A stretch of 64,000 nt of DNA from Orobanche coerulescens. Lineage: Eukaryota > Streptophyta > Magnoliopsida > Lamiales > Orobanchaceae. The notes beneath the pieces were generated by a model, which worked only from the letters and a program-made list of their open reading frames with translations, was not told the origin of the DNA and searched no databases. Location: contig CM065811.1 of assembly GCA_033398695.1 (NCBI GenBank), positions 77,256,001 through 77,320,000 on the forward strand, given 5' to 3'. This document shows, one piece after another, positions 32,038-42,700 of the stretch. Positions within the stretch are counted from its first letter, which is position 1, and each line of letters opens with the position of its first letter. A program made the position numbers and the translations under genes.

Positions 32038-34165
32038 ACTCTTAAAGATCCCTACTCTTGAGCCTTAAATATTTAAGCATGATGTATTCTGTTGAAATCT
32101 TATACATGGTTGTGAAGCTCGCGTGGAATACTCTGAGTCCATAACAAGATTCGGCTTCAACCCTCATCTCAACATAATTTTCTAGCTGTACAATTGCCAT
32201 TTTCATTTTTTATTTTTCTTATCTGTTCTCAGTAGTATTCACTATTTAGTTCCAGATAGTACTATGTGGTTGTAAAACTTCCACATAGAAACTTTAGCAA
32301 ATGTTTAGGCTTATAGAGTACTATAAATAATTGGCTTCTTAATCTTTTTAGACACTTCAATACAGATCCAGTTTTGTATACTACCTCTGTCGCTCTCTAG
32401 ACTTAATATTTATAGTTTTCTTTTTAAGGCGTTTGCTAGAACGAAGCTAGTGCTTCACTTCCGTTTGCTTCAAAAATGATTTTACAAGAGATGGGGGCCA
32501 ATCCGTCGAAAATGGTGACTGAATTTTTGCCCATGATAAGACACTCTAGCCTTGTGTAAGTGTACATGCATGTTAGATACTATTCTCATTGAAGTATCTA
32601 TAGATCCCGTTGTTCAGAATATCATGAACATATGATAATGTTGTTTTACATTTCCTTTTTCTTCCTGTGTCTTGATTCTTCTTGTGCATGATACACGCTG
32701 AAGCATAAAGCTTTTCTTTGCAAATTGTTCTTTCGGTGGGTTATCTTGACGGATTCATAAGATGGGGAACTGATAACAAAAGTCGGGAAAAGTCATACAC
32801 ATTCGTTATGGGAAGACCAAACCGCAAAGCTTGCCAATTTTCTTGAGGTAAATGTCATTACCTACATGAATATTGTTGTATATGTTTTTATCTTGTGTCC
32901 ATATTGCTTATCTCTAATTTTTGACATTGCGGTGATGTTTTTATTAATGTCTCTTGTCCGCAAACATTCTATTGGATAGTAAGGAGTTCTTAGCTCCTAT
33001 AATTACTCCATTTGAAGCCATGCTTGCTCAAGTGTACTTTCTTGAATAGTTCAAAATTGTCGACTAAATTACTCTTTGACATAAAATTACTCTTTGACAT
33101 AGTAGATGTTAGAACTTTCGGTTGATCTGAGCTTAATCTTCTTAAGTAGCTTTTGTTCATGCATTCTGAAGATGGGGAGTTTTTGAACTTAAGATTTTTG
33201 ATAATTTAAAGGGTTAATTACAAAAAATATGCTTGAGGATTTAGTCTAATTACAGAAAACCTAGCTATCTTTCCAAATTACTCGTACCCCTTGATATTTG
33301 TTTTTAACGAAAACATTACATCCTTAAAAATTTTTTTGGGGGGGGGGGGGGTGTTTGTTTAGAAAATGCTAACCTCAAGGGGCTGTTTATGGTATCTTCT
33401 TAAGGGGTTATGTCGACCTTCGATGGTATTTTTTTTAACTATGCATTATATAAAATAAGAATTATATATGGAGTATTGCTTTGTAATAGTTTTTTGTTTC
33501 CTTTTTGGGACTTCTTATCTCCTTGTACTTGTTTCTTATAAAAAAACGATGGTGAGCAGCATGTTGGAATGGGACATTGTGAGGGCTATGAAATAAAGGA
33601 AATTAAACATTGGCTAGGAATAAGATCGATAATGAATCTAGAAGATATAAAAAAGGCATGAATAGAAAGCTCAGGCATTTATGGCCACGAAACAGGTGAT
33701 AGGATACTATGAATGTGATTTTCCAGTTATTTAGTGTTTACCTTGATTTAATTGTTTAAATCTTGGTTGCATTGCCTTCTTTATTAAAGTTTGTTTTCCT
33801 ACTTGACTTTATCTGTGGAGAGTTGCTTTTTCCCACATGCCCCTTTAGTTATGGAAGCAATAAAAGTTCACTTCAAAGAGAAATTCGAGTTTCAATAACT
33901 CGAATGGGTCCTAATTCTGAAGCACTCTTTATGTTTAATGCATGATTCAGTTACATTGAATGATTCTTGGAGCTAACCTGGAACTAGTTGTCAGACCAGA
34001 TCTAGGTGATACTGTTGACAATTTTTCTTTGGTCTGCATAATGACATGAAATATTTTTATGGAACATAAATTTACCCGAGTACTGTCAATGCAGGAGCGA
34101 CAAATTCAAGCGGAAAGAATTTTAAGAAACTCCCAGGGGGTTATTATTTGTGATCTTATGATATA

Positions 34166-34330
34166 CTCCCTCCGTCCACAAACTACTTATCCTTTTTGCC
34201 ATTTTAAGAACTAATTTAAGAACTAACCTAATCCTATAAATTACTGGGTTTATCAGTGTTACCTTAATATTCTTAATGTTCTTTCTTGAGTTAATCCAAC
34301 TTAATAAGCTTAAACATACTTATTAGTTAT
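34166..34330. repeat. One Stowaway-like terminus (CTCCCTCCGTCC) inside CACTA
   Basis: CTCCCTCCGTCC preceded by TA, as at the mariner ends. I find no inverted partner downstream, so this is a truncated MITE. The right limit is a guess. Confidence 0.35.
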
Positions 34331-34857
34331 TAATATGCTCCGCGTTCTGTATTCATATATTACTTTGTAGAGGCCTACTGTATTATATCTTAGTAGGGTA
34401 CGTGTGGTTCGGTACATCTACGAAATGGTAAAGGGTGTTAGGGTTGTGGATCCTGAAGTACTCTACATTGGACCACGATGACGTCAATCCAACTTGGGGG
34501 TGAGTTGGCGGGGGGACCGAGTTCGGCCATTATCAAGAAAATATGTATTAACTTCACACATCTAAGTACTTTCCAGTTTCTCCATCTACTCGTATAGTGT
34601 AACGAAGTCCCGTGAAAATGATGATGCCATACACTTCTAATATATTAGTTTCTCTTTTTTTACCAATTCTTTATCAGGCTCTGAGCTTGCCTATGAAAAC
34701 ACGACAGCATGAGACTAAACAAGATTCAAGCTACAGATGACAGCCAAACTTCCAAGAAGTGTAGGTTTTGCTTTTCCTGTCCCTACAATAACTAGATATT
34801 GATGTTTAAGTTTTCTCTGCGTTATGTGTTCCTTTCACTTTATGGCACCATCAACCA

Positions 34858-36470
34858 AAATATTAAGGCTAAATCGAGCGAAGGACCAAATTTGAAGGTC
34901 GTAGCGCAAAGAATCGCTATTGGAAGGTATGCTCTAGAATTTTGAAGTGCCTAATCTTGCTTCACTTATTTACCCGATTTCGGACTTGAGATTTTTCTCT
35001 GTATATTTCATTTGATGATTTTTTCCCTTTTCGTTGGTTCCAGAAAACCCATCATAATTCCTCTCCATCGACAAGGTTAGAGGGTTAACATTTTCTTTTT
35101 CTATTGATGCATTAATGTGTAAATGAATGATTTGTGCATTGACGTGCCTTTTTGTTTATAGAAGGAAATCTTTACCGACCAAAGGTGTCACGAGGTGGAA
35201 ACAAGTGGCACTAAAAAGGTTTTGATGATTCCACAACTAATTTTATAATCATGAACTTCTGTTAATGTGTTGCGAGTATGACACAGTTCTATCACATGCT
35301 ACTCCAGGACAATTCTGAGAACTCAGATAATTTTAGGGGCAAATATGGATTCCCTGGTGAGCTCTTCTGTTAGGGCATAATTCTCAACATTTTACTTCCA
35401 TCTAGAATAAATACTGAAGGTGATGCTAATTAGTGCTACTAAATTTTCTTGCTCTCCGTGAAGCCCGGTGTCATTTCAGTGAAGCCCAGTGTCAGGAAAA
35501 GTACTGTACAAAAACCAAGCACTTTGAGCAGCCGTTCTTGGGGAAATAGAGTTACTGATGACTTTGTAGTAATGTAAGTCATATAAGATGTCAGACTACT
35601 TTAGACATTTTGGTGGGACGTCTTCTATTTACTAGGAAAACATATTGCTTATTTTTGTTTGTATATTCTCATCAACAATGCCTGGTATACACACTTACTC
35701 CTTGATGTTTATGGAAAGATAAGACATAAATCCAGAGATTATAGGATGCGGTTAGAAACTGATAGAATGATTAATATATAAGTTTCACTGTGTCCGTGCT
35801 TCCTGAATGTAGAACACGCTCAATCATGGAGTTGATGGAAATTGGGGATATTCTAGTGATTTAGTGACCCTCATTATTGGAGATAACATTAGTATGTCTC
35901 GCAGATTGCTCATTACTTTCTCTTATGGTGATATGATATTGGATAATTTTGCACATTTATCTCTTGGCCTGTAATTCCGCTATTTTAGTGGAGTATGTGT
36001 TCACCTAATTGAGAGTATTCTTGGGGCCAGTTTGTCTATTGATCAATAAATTCTTGGAACCCCTTCAAATTTTGGAAATTATTTCTTGATTTTCCATACG
36101 CAACCGAAAGTGATAGAACCAAGGAATGGGGTTTGAAGATTGTCAATTTTCGAAGAAAATTTCCCAGATTTTGTTTAAATGTGTCGGGTTTTTTTACTGG
36201 CATGTGTTGTTCCGACACTTATGTTCTCTTTTTAGTTTTGTTACATCTCATTGAGTTCGTTGTTCTTCCCAATTTCAGTTGTTTTTTTGGTAAACTAACA
36301 TAAGATATGCTGCCAGGTTTTAAAGAACAGGGTTGAGGTTAAGCTCCAAAGGAATGCTTTAAGCGTGTTAGAACCTCCTACTGGAAACGAAGAAGATATC
36401 GATTTTGATTTTGATGATTCCACTAGTTGCTCTGATATTGGTGAAAAGGACCATCATCAATTTTGTAAGT
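34858..36470 (+). pseudogene. Cluster of exon-like blocks in right half of CACTA, product unknown
   Basis: Short blocks bounded by AG and GT: about 34870-34927 (AKSSEGPNLKVVAQRIAIGR), 35042-35075, 35161-35220, 35308-35357, 35480-35570 (VKPSVRKSTVQKPS) and 36319-36463 (acidic NEEDIDFDFDDSTSCSDI). They could be a degenerate CACTA tnpA-type gene or another captured host gene; I cannot decide. From 33060 to 34850 I see no gene, only AT-rich sequence and a G run at 33341-33352. Confidence 0.35.
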
Positions 36471-37094
36471 TGTGTAGCACTGTGTTTTACTTAAAATATC
36501 ACCACCAGACTCGATAATGTTTTTATGGATCCGTCTTCCGTCTTCTATTTTTATGGATCCGACTAAATGTTGCAATGTTATATATGTGTTTTATATGATA
36601 TCAGATATTTGTTGATGTTTTGTTCTAATATTAACAAATTTTTTGATAATTGGCAGAATGTGTTTGAATTAGCGCCACAAACTAAGAAGACAGTGTTGAA
36701 TTCCGCAAAATATGGTGAATGTTTGGTTGATGTGCAGTCCATTATCTAGACCTGCATGTGTCTCGTAGACATTGTGGAAGTTTATTTGATGTTGGCATAT
36801 TATAGTTATTCCTAATGCAAACTTGTGAATCACGCGAATCTTAATATTTGGCATTTTTGTACGACAATCCGCCGTTTATATATGAAAGTGTTGTTTATTA
36901 CTATTATCAATGCTTATGATCTTATGTTATTGAATTGGGATCTTGTGATTTGAGTTTGTTGGATTTCTAATGAGGTTGATTGATGTATTTGAGGTTGTGT
37001 TGCAATCTTGTGAATTGAGATTTTTTATTGGGTGGATCATGTTTTTGTACAACAGGGATTCTATATTTACAAATTGAAAAGAAATATGCAATGT

Positions 37095-37535
37095 GGTTAT
37101 TTACTTCGGATAAAAAACGAAGTCAGAGATATATAATTAGCGACACAAAATAGAATAAGCGAAGTAAAAAGGAGTGTAATGCTTCGGCTAAACAAATAAA
37201 AGTGAAGTAAATGTGGTATCTTTAACTTCGTTGCCTATTAACAAGCAAAGTCGATAACATTATTTCACTTCATCTGTATATATTTTACTGAAGCGAATAC
37301 GAAATATACACTTCAGCGATTATAAGATAAGTGAAGTGGAAGGACCTTTTTTACTTCGCAAACCCCCATATTCGGGTTCTAAAAACCGAGATAGACTTCG
37401 GTTATTACGATATTAGACTTCACCTAATAAGCGAAGTCTAAAGTATACCTTTAACTACACGAACATAGACTTCGGTAATTATAACATTTTTACTTCAGAT
37501 ATTATCCGAAGTCTTTGACGTTTATTCTTATAGTG
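37095..37535. repeat. Right subterminal repeats and TIR of CACTA
   Basis: Dense ACTTCGG / GCGAAGTAAAAA / AGTGAAGTAAA motifs in both orientations, ending TTTATTCTTATAGTG. The layout mirrors the left end. Confidence 0.85.
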
Positions 37536-39002
37536 ATGCTCTGGTCTGCCTTTCATTCTGGCATGCATCACAGAGAGCTTCTTTCTTGAATACTTCTTCT
37601 AGAAGTCCTCTGACCAGCTTTTGAGAGCTTATCTTATTGATGGAAGTTCAGGTGACATAATCTCTTGTGCCATAGCCATCCATTTTCAACAATTGTCTTA
37701 GATAGAAACAGGTGTTTAGAGTGCATGTATTCCAATCTATCATGTAGACATCTCTTCTTCTAAATCCTTGTAACTTCACTTCTCCAAATAGGATATCAAT
37801 CACCATGCATTTCCAAATAGTGAAGACTACTAGATTCTTCTTATCACAGAATTGGCTTATGCTCAACAGATTGTATTTGAGCCCTTTGATATAGTGTACT
37901 TTAGATATGGTTATATTTCCTTTGTGCAGGTCTCCAAATCCTTTTATCTGACCTCTAGAGCTATCTCCAAAGGTTACATCTGGTCCTCTTTTCTTGGTGT
38001 AGTTTGAAAGCACCTTCTTATTCCCTGTCATGTGCCTTGAGCATCCAGAATCTACAAACCATTCTTCACCTCCTATTGTTGAGCTCCAGGGGATGTAGTA
38101 GTAGTCCTTCCACCTTTTCTACAATCAGACAAGCAAAGATTTAGGTACCCAAATTTGTGTGGGTCCTTTGGGGTTAGTAGGCTTCCTGAAGAGTTGATTT
38201 CTCCTTCGATTATAAAAGTTATGTTGTCTACCCCTATAAGATGTGTGCTGTCTGGGTCTATATCCTTGGTTAGGATTGTGTACTGGATATGCCTCATAAA
38301 ATCTGTGGTGTGGGCCATTTCTAAATCTTGGCTGAGACCATTTATTAAATCGTTGGGGTCTCCACACCTGTTCATTTTGGAAATTTAGATAACCTTGAGC
38401 TTTCCATTTGCCTCTCCTATTTTGAAATCTGTTTTTAGGGAGTCTTTGGTAATAGTTGGCATAATATTTTGGCTGCTGCTTTTGCCATGGCCATTGCCTA
38501 GTCTCCTGTCTAGGTGGCTGCCTTGTGAACCTTGGCTGCTGCCTAAACTTTTGACAGGGATGCTACCTATTTTGAAATACGGATTTATATGTAGGCTCAA
38601 AAGCTTGGACAATTGTTTCTCCCTTGATAAAAGTGGTTTTTGAACTAGAAGGAGTGTTGGGGTCATATCCAAGGCCAGATCTGGAATAAAGTGGCCTCTT
38701 GTTCATACACAATTAATCCAGGGTTATAGATGCCTTGAGGGATGTTATTTCCTTAGCCTGTATATTACTTAGCTGTGTCAGTTTGGCAAACTCAGATTTA
38801 ACATGAGCAAGTGCAGCTGATTTCTCACTATTTAAGACAGTTAACCTTTTAATCTCAGCTGTAGTATTATCAGCCAAGTTTTTCAATTTGCTTTTATTCT
38901 ATTTTTCAAATTCAGATTTGATTTGTGTTAACTCTAGGCTGAGTTTTTCAAAATTATTTTTCAGCTGTCTATTCTCATCTTGCAGCTGTGTTTTCTCCTT
39001 GG
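37536..39002 (-). pseudogene. gag-pol: Copia C gag tail, protease and pre-integrase (unit 0)
   Basis: The minus strand from 39002 reads a coiled-coil gag segment (DENRQLKNNFEKLSLEL, LADNTTAEIKRL) and then a Gln/Arg/Asn-rich basic region (RFNKWSQPRFRNG, GPTQIWVPKSLLV). The aspartic protease motif DSGCSRHMTG is at 38052-38023, followed by the pre-integrase stretch (VHYIKGLKYNLLSISQFC). There are several stops, for example TAG in the coiled coil. At 39002-39003 the sequence switches abruptly to plus-strand D pol, without an LTR end or target duplication, so this is a rearrangement joint. Confidence 0.8.
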
Positions 39003-40711
39003 ATAACACAAGTACAACCACCTCATAGGTCTAGTAGGGTGTCTTATTTACCTGAGAGGTCTGGGCTTATGCACTTGGGGGAGCTGGGTCTTCATGAGGT
39101 TCCAAGTGATAGCCAAGAGACCGACCCAACGACCTATGACCAAGCGATGGTGGATGTAGACTCCACAAAATGGCGTGAAGCTATGGAAGCTGAGATAGAC
39201 TCGATGCATGTCAATCAGGTCTGGACTCTAGTAGACCGCCCCAAGGGCATAGTGCCTATTGGGAACAAGTGTATCTACAAGAGAAAGACCAATGGTGATG
39301 GCAAGGTTGACGCCTATAAGGCCAGGCTTGTGGCAAAGGGTTATACCTAGAAAGAAGGGATCGACTACCACGATACCTTCTCGCCCGTAGCTATGATCAA
39401 GTCTATTCGCATGATGCTTGCTATAGCTGCCTACCATGATTATGAGATATGACAAATGGATGTAAAGACGGCTTTCCTAAATGGATTCCTCGAGGAAGAA
39501 TTCTATATGGAGCAGCCTAAAGGCTTTGTGTCCGAAGTCGATATTCAGAAAGTGTGCAAGCTTCAGCGTTCCATTTATGGATTGAAGCAAGCGTTGCATA
39601 GTTGGAACCTTCATTTTGACGAGGCGGTCAAAGAACTTGACTTCGTGCAAAATGAGGAGGAACCTTGTTTATACAAGAGGGTTAGTGGGATCAAGATCGC
39701 ATTCTTAGTACTATATGTGGATGACATTCTACTAATAGGAAATGATGTGGGAATGCTCAGTTCTGTGAAAGCTGGGCTTTCGAGTAATTTGTCCATGAAA
39801 GACTTGGGAGAAGCAACCTATATTCTTGGAATTCGACTCTACCGGGATAGAGCAAAGAGAACAATAGGTCTTTCCCAAGCCCTCTATATAGATAAAATTT
39901 TAAAGCAATTTAAGATGGATGATTCTAAAAGAGGGTTCCTACCGATGCGACATGGAATAAAACTCTCCTTGGAGATGTGTCCTCAAAGTGAGGAACAACG
40001 AAAGGAAATGAGTAATATACCATATGCTTCAGCCGTGGGTAGCCTTATGCATGCTATGTTGTGTACGAGACCTGACATTGCGCATGTTGTAAGAGTGGTG
40101 ATTTCAGGCAAACCCAGGTAGGGAACATTGGACTGCCGTAAAGAATGTTCTCAAGTACTTAAGAAGGACTAGAGATATGGTTCTGATGTATGGCGGTGGA
40201 GAATTGGATATGGTGGGATTCACTGATTCGGACTTTCAAGGACTTAAGGACGATTCGATGTCTACTTCTGGCTACATATTTACTCTTAATGGAGGAGCAG
40301 TATCTTGGCGTAGCGCCAAGCAAAGCGCGACTGCTGATTCCACCTGTCAGGCTGAGTATCAAGCAGCCTCGGAGGCTTCCAAGGAAGGGTTCTGTATTAA
40401 GAAGTTTTTGGGAGTACTTCAAGTGATACCATGTCTTTGAAATTTACTGTTCATTGTACTGCGACAACGATGGAGCTGTAGCGCAGGCCAAGGATCCGAG
40501 GTTTCACAACAGCACCAAACATATTGAGAGGAAGTATCATCTCGTAAGAGAATTTGTTCGCAAGGGAAACATTGTGCTGCATAGAGTAGACTCAACCGAC
40601 AACATCGCTGATCCACTGACCAAGCCACTTTCTCAGACTAGCTTAGAACGTCATCTGGAGAACATGGGTATTAGATACCATAGTATGTGGCATTGAGTGC
40701 AAGTGGGAGAT
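39003..40711 (+). pseudogene. pol: Unit 1: copia D reverse transcriptase and RNase H
   Basis: Begins in the linker before RT (PPHRSSRVSYLPER), so everything upstream of RT is absent. Stops occur at 39348 (TAG where GYTQKEG is usual) and 39450 (TGA where EIWQMDV is usual). A 221-codon open frame (39456-40121) then holds FLNGFLEEEFYMEQPKGF and LYVDDILLIGND (YVDD at 39714-39725). A small deletion near 40103 shifts the frame before RNase H (TDSDF, ADSTCQAEYQ, then CDNDGAVAQAK, ADPLTKPLS). This is the best-preserved D copy: it retains AGA at 39857 and TGG in the SWRSAK motif, where the others have stops. Confidence 0.9.
40699..40711 (+). other. Polypurine tract of copia D (unit 1)
   Basis: GCAAGTGGGAGAT abuts TGTTAGGAG, the usual PPT/3' LTR arrangement of copia elements. 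The same sequence precedes the LTRs at 47129, 53547 and 59968. Confidence 0.9.
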
Positions 40712-42700
40712 TGTTAGGAGTATGCCCTCGAATGGCACTCGGAGGATGTTGAGTGAGGGCATTGTACTTGAAATTATGTAAATCATTTATATAAGGCAAT
40801 GAATGTTTCTTTATTTATTGGAAGTTACTGGCATTCTTAACTCGTAAATATACATATAGAAACAAGTCCGTGTATTTGAAAGCAAAACGTTCCACTCCTT
40901 ATTGGATAAGGGGGTCGGCACTGGAAATGTTTATAGCTCAAATACTTAATCGTTCGCAAGTCGATGAAACTTGACTGGGCGTTAAGTTTATGTGAAGACT
41001 TGTATGACGTGTTATTTGACATGGAGAGTGCCTGTCGAACACTAATGGTTAGTGGGAGCACAAGTTATAGGTATGCTAATTGGATTAGTATACTCGAACC
41101 GACTCACCCTTGATTCGTCACGCGGATTTCACTCTGGGACAGTCAATGACGGAATCGAAAGGTTGTGATAGGTATTCGTGAACCTTCGACTTGAGGATTT
41201 AGTAGGGATGTGCTTGTGACGTTAAGATTTTCATTAGAGTAGTTCGACCCTATAAACCGGAAGGTGGGGGTCAACCTCGACGTGCATCTTGACGGGCAAG
41301 TAGCAGGTCCTACTAAATACCAAGATAGAATTCTTTATCTCGTTAGTGAGCGGGTTATATGTCCTATGCGGTTATTGGCAGATGAGATCACAAGTCTTTG
41401 GCCAAAACATTGAAGCTAGTTGAATTAGATACACGAGAGCTCGATGATCTCGGTTTGCATTAACGCGTGCATAGCGTCAAGTACAGATAGGGTTTGACTG
41501 ACCGTGACAATATAACTTGATCGGGACATTTGAAAGAAGGCTTTATACGTATACTGGTATTCACGACAGAATGGTTTTTTGAATTATCCCAATAATTCTT
41601 TCTCAGTTAGGGTACAGTGTAGGCCGCCAGGCTAGCTAGGTGGTGCTACTACTGTTTGGTTCCTCCCATTGCTGACTGAGACGGACCTACCGAGTCGCGC
41701 AATAGGATTGACGACGGAATAAATCGAGCTTATTCTCTCTTTATTAATATTAGATATTGGATATCTAATTTATTAGATATTGGATGTCTAATTAATTTTG
41801 GGACATTGGATGTCTAAATTAATTTATTGGATAAATTAATTTATGGCCTAATGAATTAAATATTAAACTGGGTGATTAATTTAATTCATGAATATAATTA
41901 TTTCTTGGAGGAATTAATTATATTATTTTGTATTTGATATGATTAATTAATTGGTTTAATTAATTGAGATAAATACATCGGAACAGGAATAGAATTTATC
42001 TGTTTGGACTCAATAGAGTCCGAAACGGACCGGATTCCTCCGGTCCTTCTAGATGGACGAACCTAACCCACTTGTATTCACATTGGTCTTTATTCCCACC
42101 TTAATTGGTGGGAGACCATGACTTTGGTGAAGTAGGTGTGATTATTATTCTTGATTGAATAATACTTATAAGAAGAATAAAAAGAAAAGAAAGACTCACT
42201 TTTGTGAGAGCATGCTCACGGCATAATCAAGAAAAAAGAGAGAAAGAGAAAAATAGTTTTTTCTCAAGAGTTCTTCTTCTTGATTTTTATCTTCTACCTA
42301 TTTTTCTTAGAGAAAAATACTAAATTTATACACTTAGAGTGATAAATAAATTTAGTAAGCTCCGACTACCTCGTTCTAGCCGTATCTTTGGAAGATAACA
42401 AGGTAGGAGTTATTCCGGTCGACTTTCGGCATGTGGCAAGTAGAGGCACAGTGCTTCGGTGCTTGGCATTTTAAAATCTTGGCGAATCGGATTCATGGAG
42501 AACAACTAAAGCTTGGGGAATAGCTCAAGAGAAGGAATCCATTTAATCAACAGACTACAAGGGTGAGTTTCTATATCTCTTGTGTTTCATATAATATTCG
42601 TGTACACGTAGCTAGATCGATCCTCGTAGGGATTCGGATTGAATTAATCTTCGTTTTACCGCTTCCGCTGGGCCTTCGTTTTAGGCACCAAATCCCAACA
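40712..42700 (+). repeat. Unit 1: D LTR
   Basis: 1,989 bp. TATA-like site changed to TATAAACCGG at about 41250. Perfect hairpin GGACCGGA-TTCC-TCCGGTCC at 42027-42046. It has unit-specific differences such as TATTTGAAAGC near 40874. Confidence 0.92.

Larger units (their letters stand above)
30584..33050 (+). pseudogene. DPH2: Captured fragment of DPH2 (diphthamide biosynthesis), three exons
   Basis: Exon a (30584-30651) reads YYLFEKAKDANMIGILVGTL, between a TTTGCAG acceptor and a GT donor. Exon b (about 32737-32847) carries LITKVGK, then YTFVMGRPN and AKLANFLE across two one-base shifts, and ends at GAG|GTAAAT. Exon c (about 32945-33050) reads VSCPQT, then LLDSKEFLAPIITPFEAMLA after a shift. 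Their order and content match the C-terminal part of eukaryotic DPH2, the partner of DPH1 in the first step of diphthamide formation on elongation factor 2. The frameshifts, missing N-terminus and its place inside CACTA show a captured, non-functional copy. Identification is from remembered family motifs, not a search. Confidence 0.75.
29690..37535. mobile_element. Non-autonomous CACTA (En/Spm-type) transposon carrying gene fragments
   Basis: 7,846 bp. The left end CACTAGTAGAATAAACATCA and the inverted right end CACTATAAGAATAAACGTCA match at 27 of the first 30 bases. The 3-bp target duplication ATG is at 29687-29689 and 37536-37538. The subterminal regions are packed with ACTTCGGTAAT-like motifs. 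I see no TnpD transposase. The interior has spliced-gene-like sequence, including DPH2-like exons. Four uninterrupted C copies (near 43965, 50382, 56797, 63076) show the empty target site. Confidence 0.92.
19674..39002 (-). mobile_element. Ty1/copia element 'C' (Sirevirus-like), minus strand, nested and incomplete
   Basis: Read 5' to 3' on the minus strand it has: gag tail with coiled coil and basic region, protease (DSGCSRHMTG), pre-integrase, integrase, RT (YVDD), RNase H, a long post-pol ORF, PPT and 3' LTR. The DSGCSRHMTG protease motif, IWVPK gag motif and an extra ORF after pol point to the Sirevirus lineage. It is interrupted by the D solo LTR (26423-28425) and CACTA (29690-37535). At 39002 gag breaks off into copia D sequence. 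The N-terminal gag and the 5' LTR are not present here. Many stops make it non-functional. Confidence 0.85.

Noticed and set aside
33209..33330. GGGTTAATTACA-like start of another MITE
   Set aside because: No inverted partner found nearby.
34380..34560. GC-richer segment with open VVRYIYEMVKGVRVVDPEV
   Set aside because: One short open stretch that I cannot tie to any family; not enough to call an exon.
38155..38388. Plus-strand ORF repeated in every unit (MCGSFGVSRLPEEL...)
   Set aside because: Antisense shadow of the basic gag region; its repetition reflects the tandem array, not selection.
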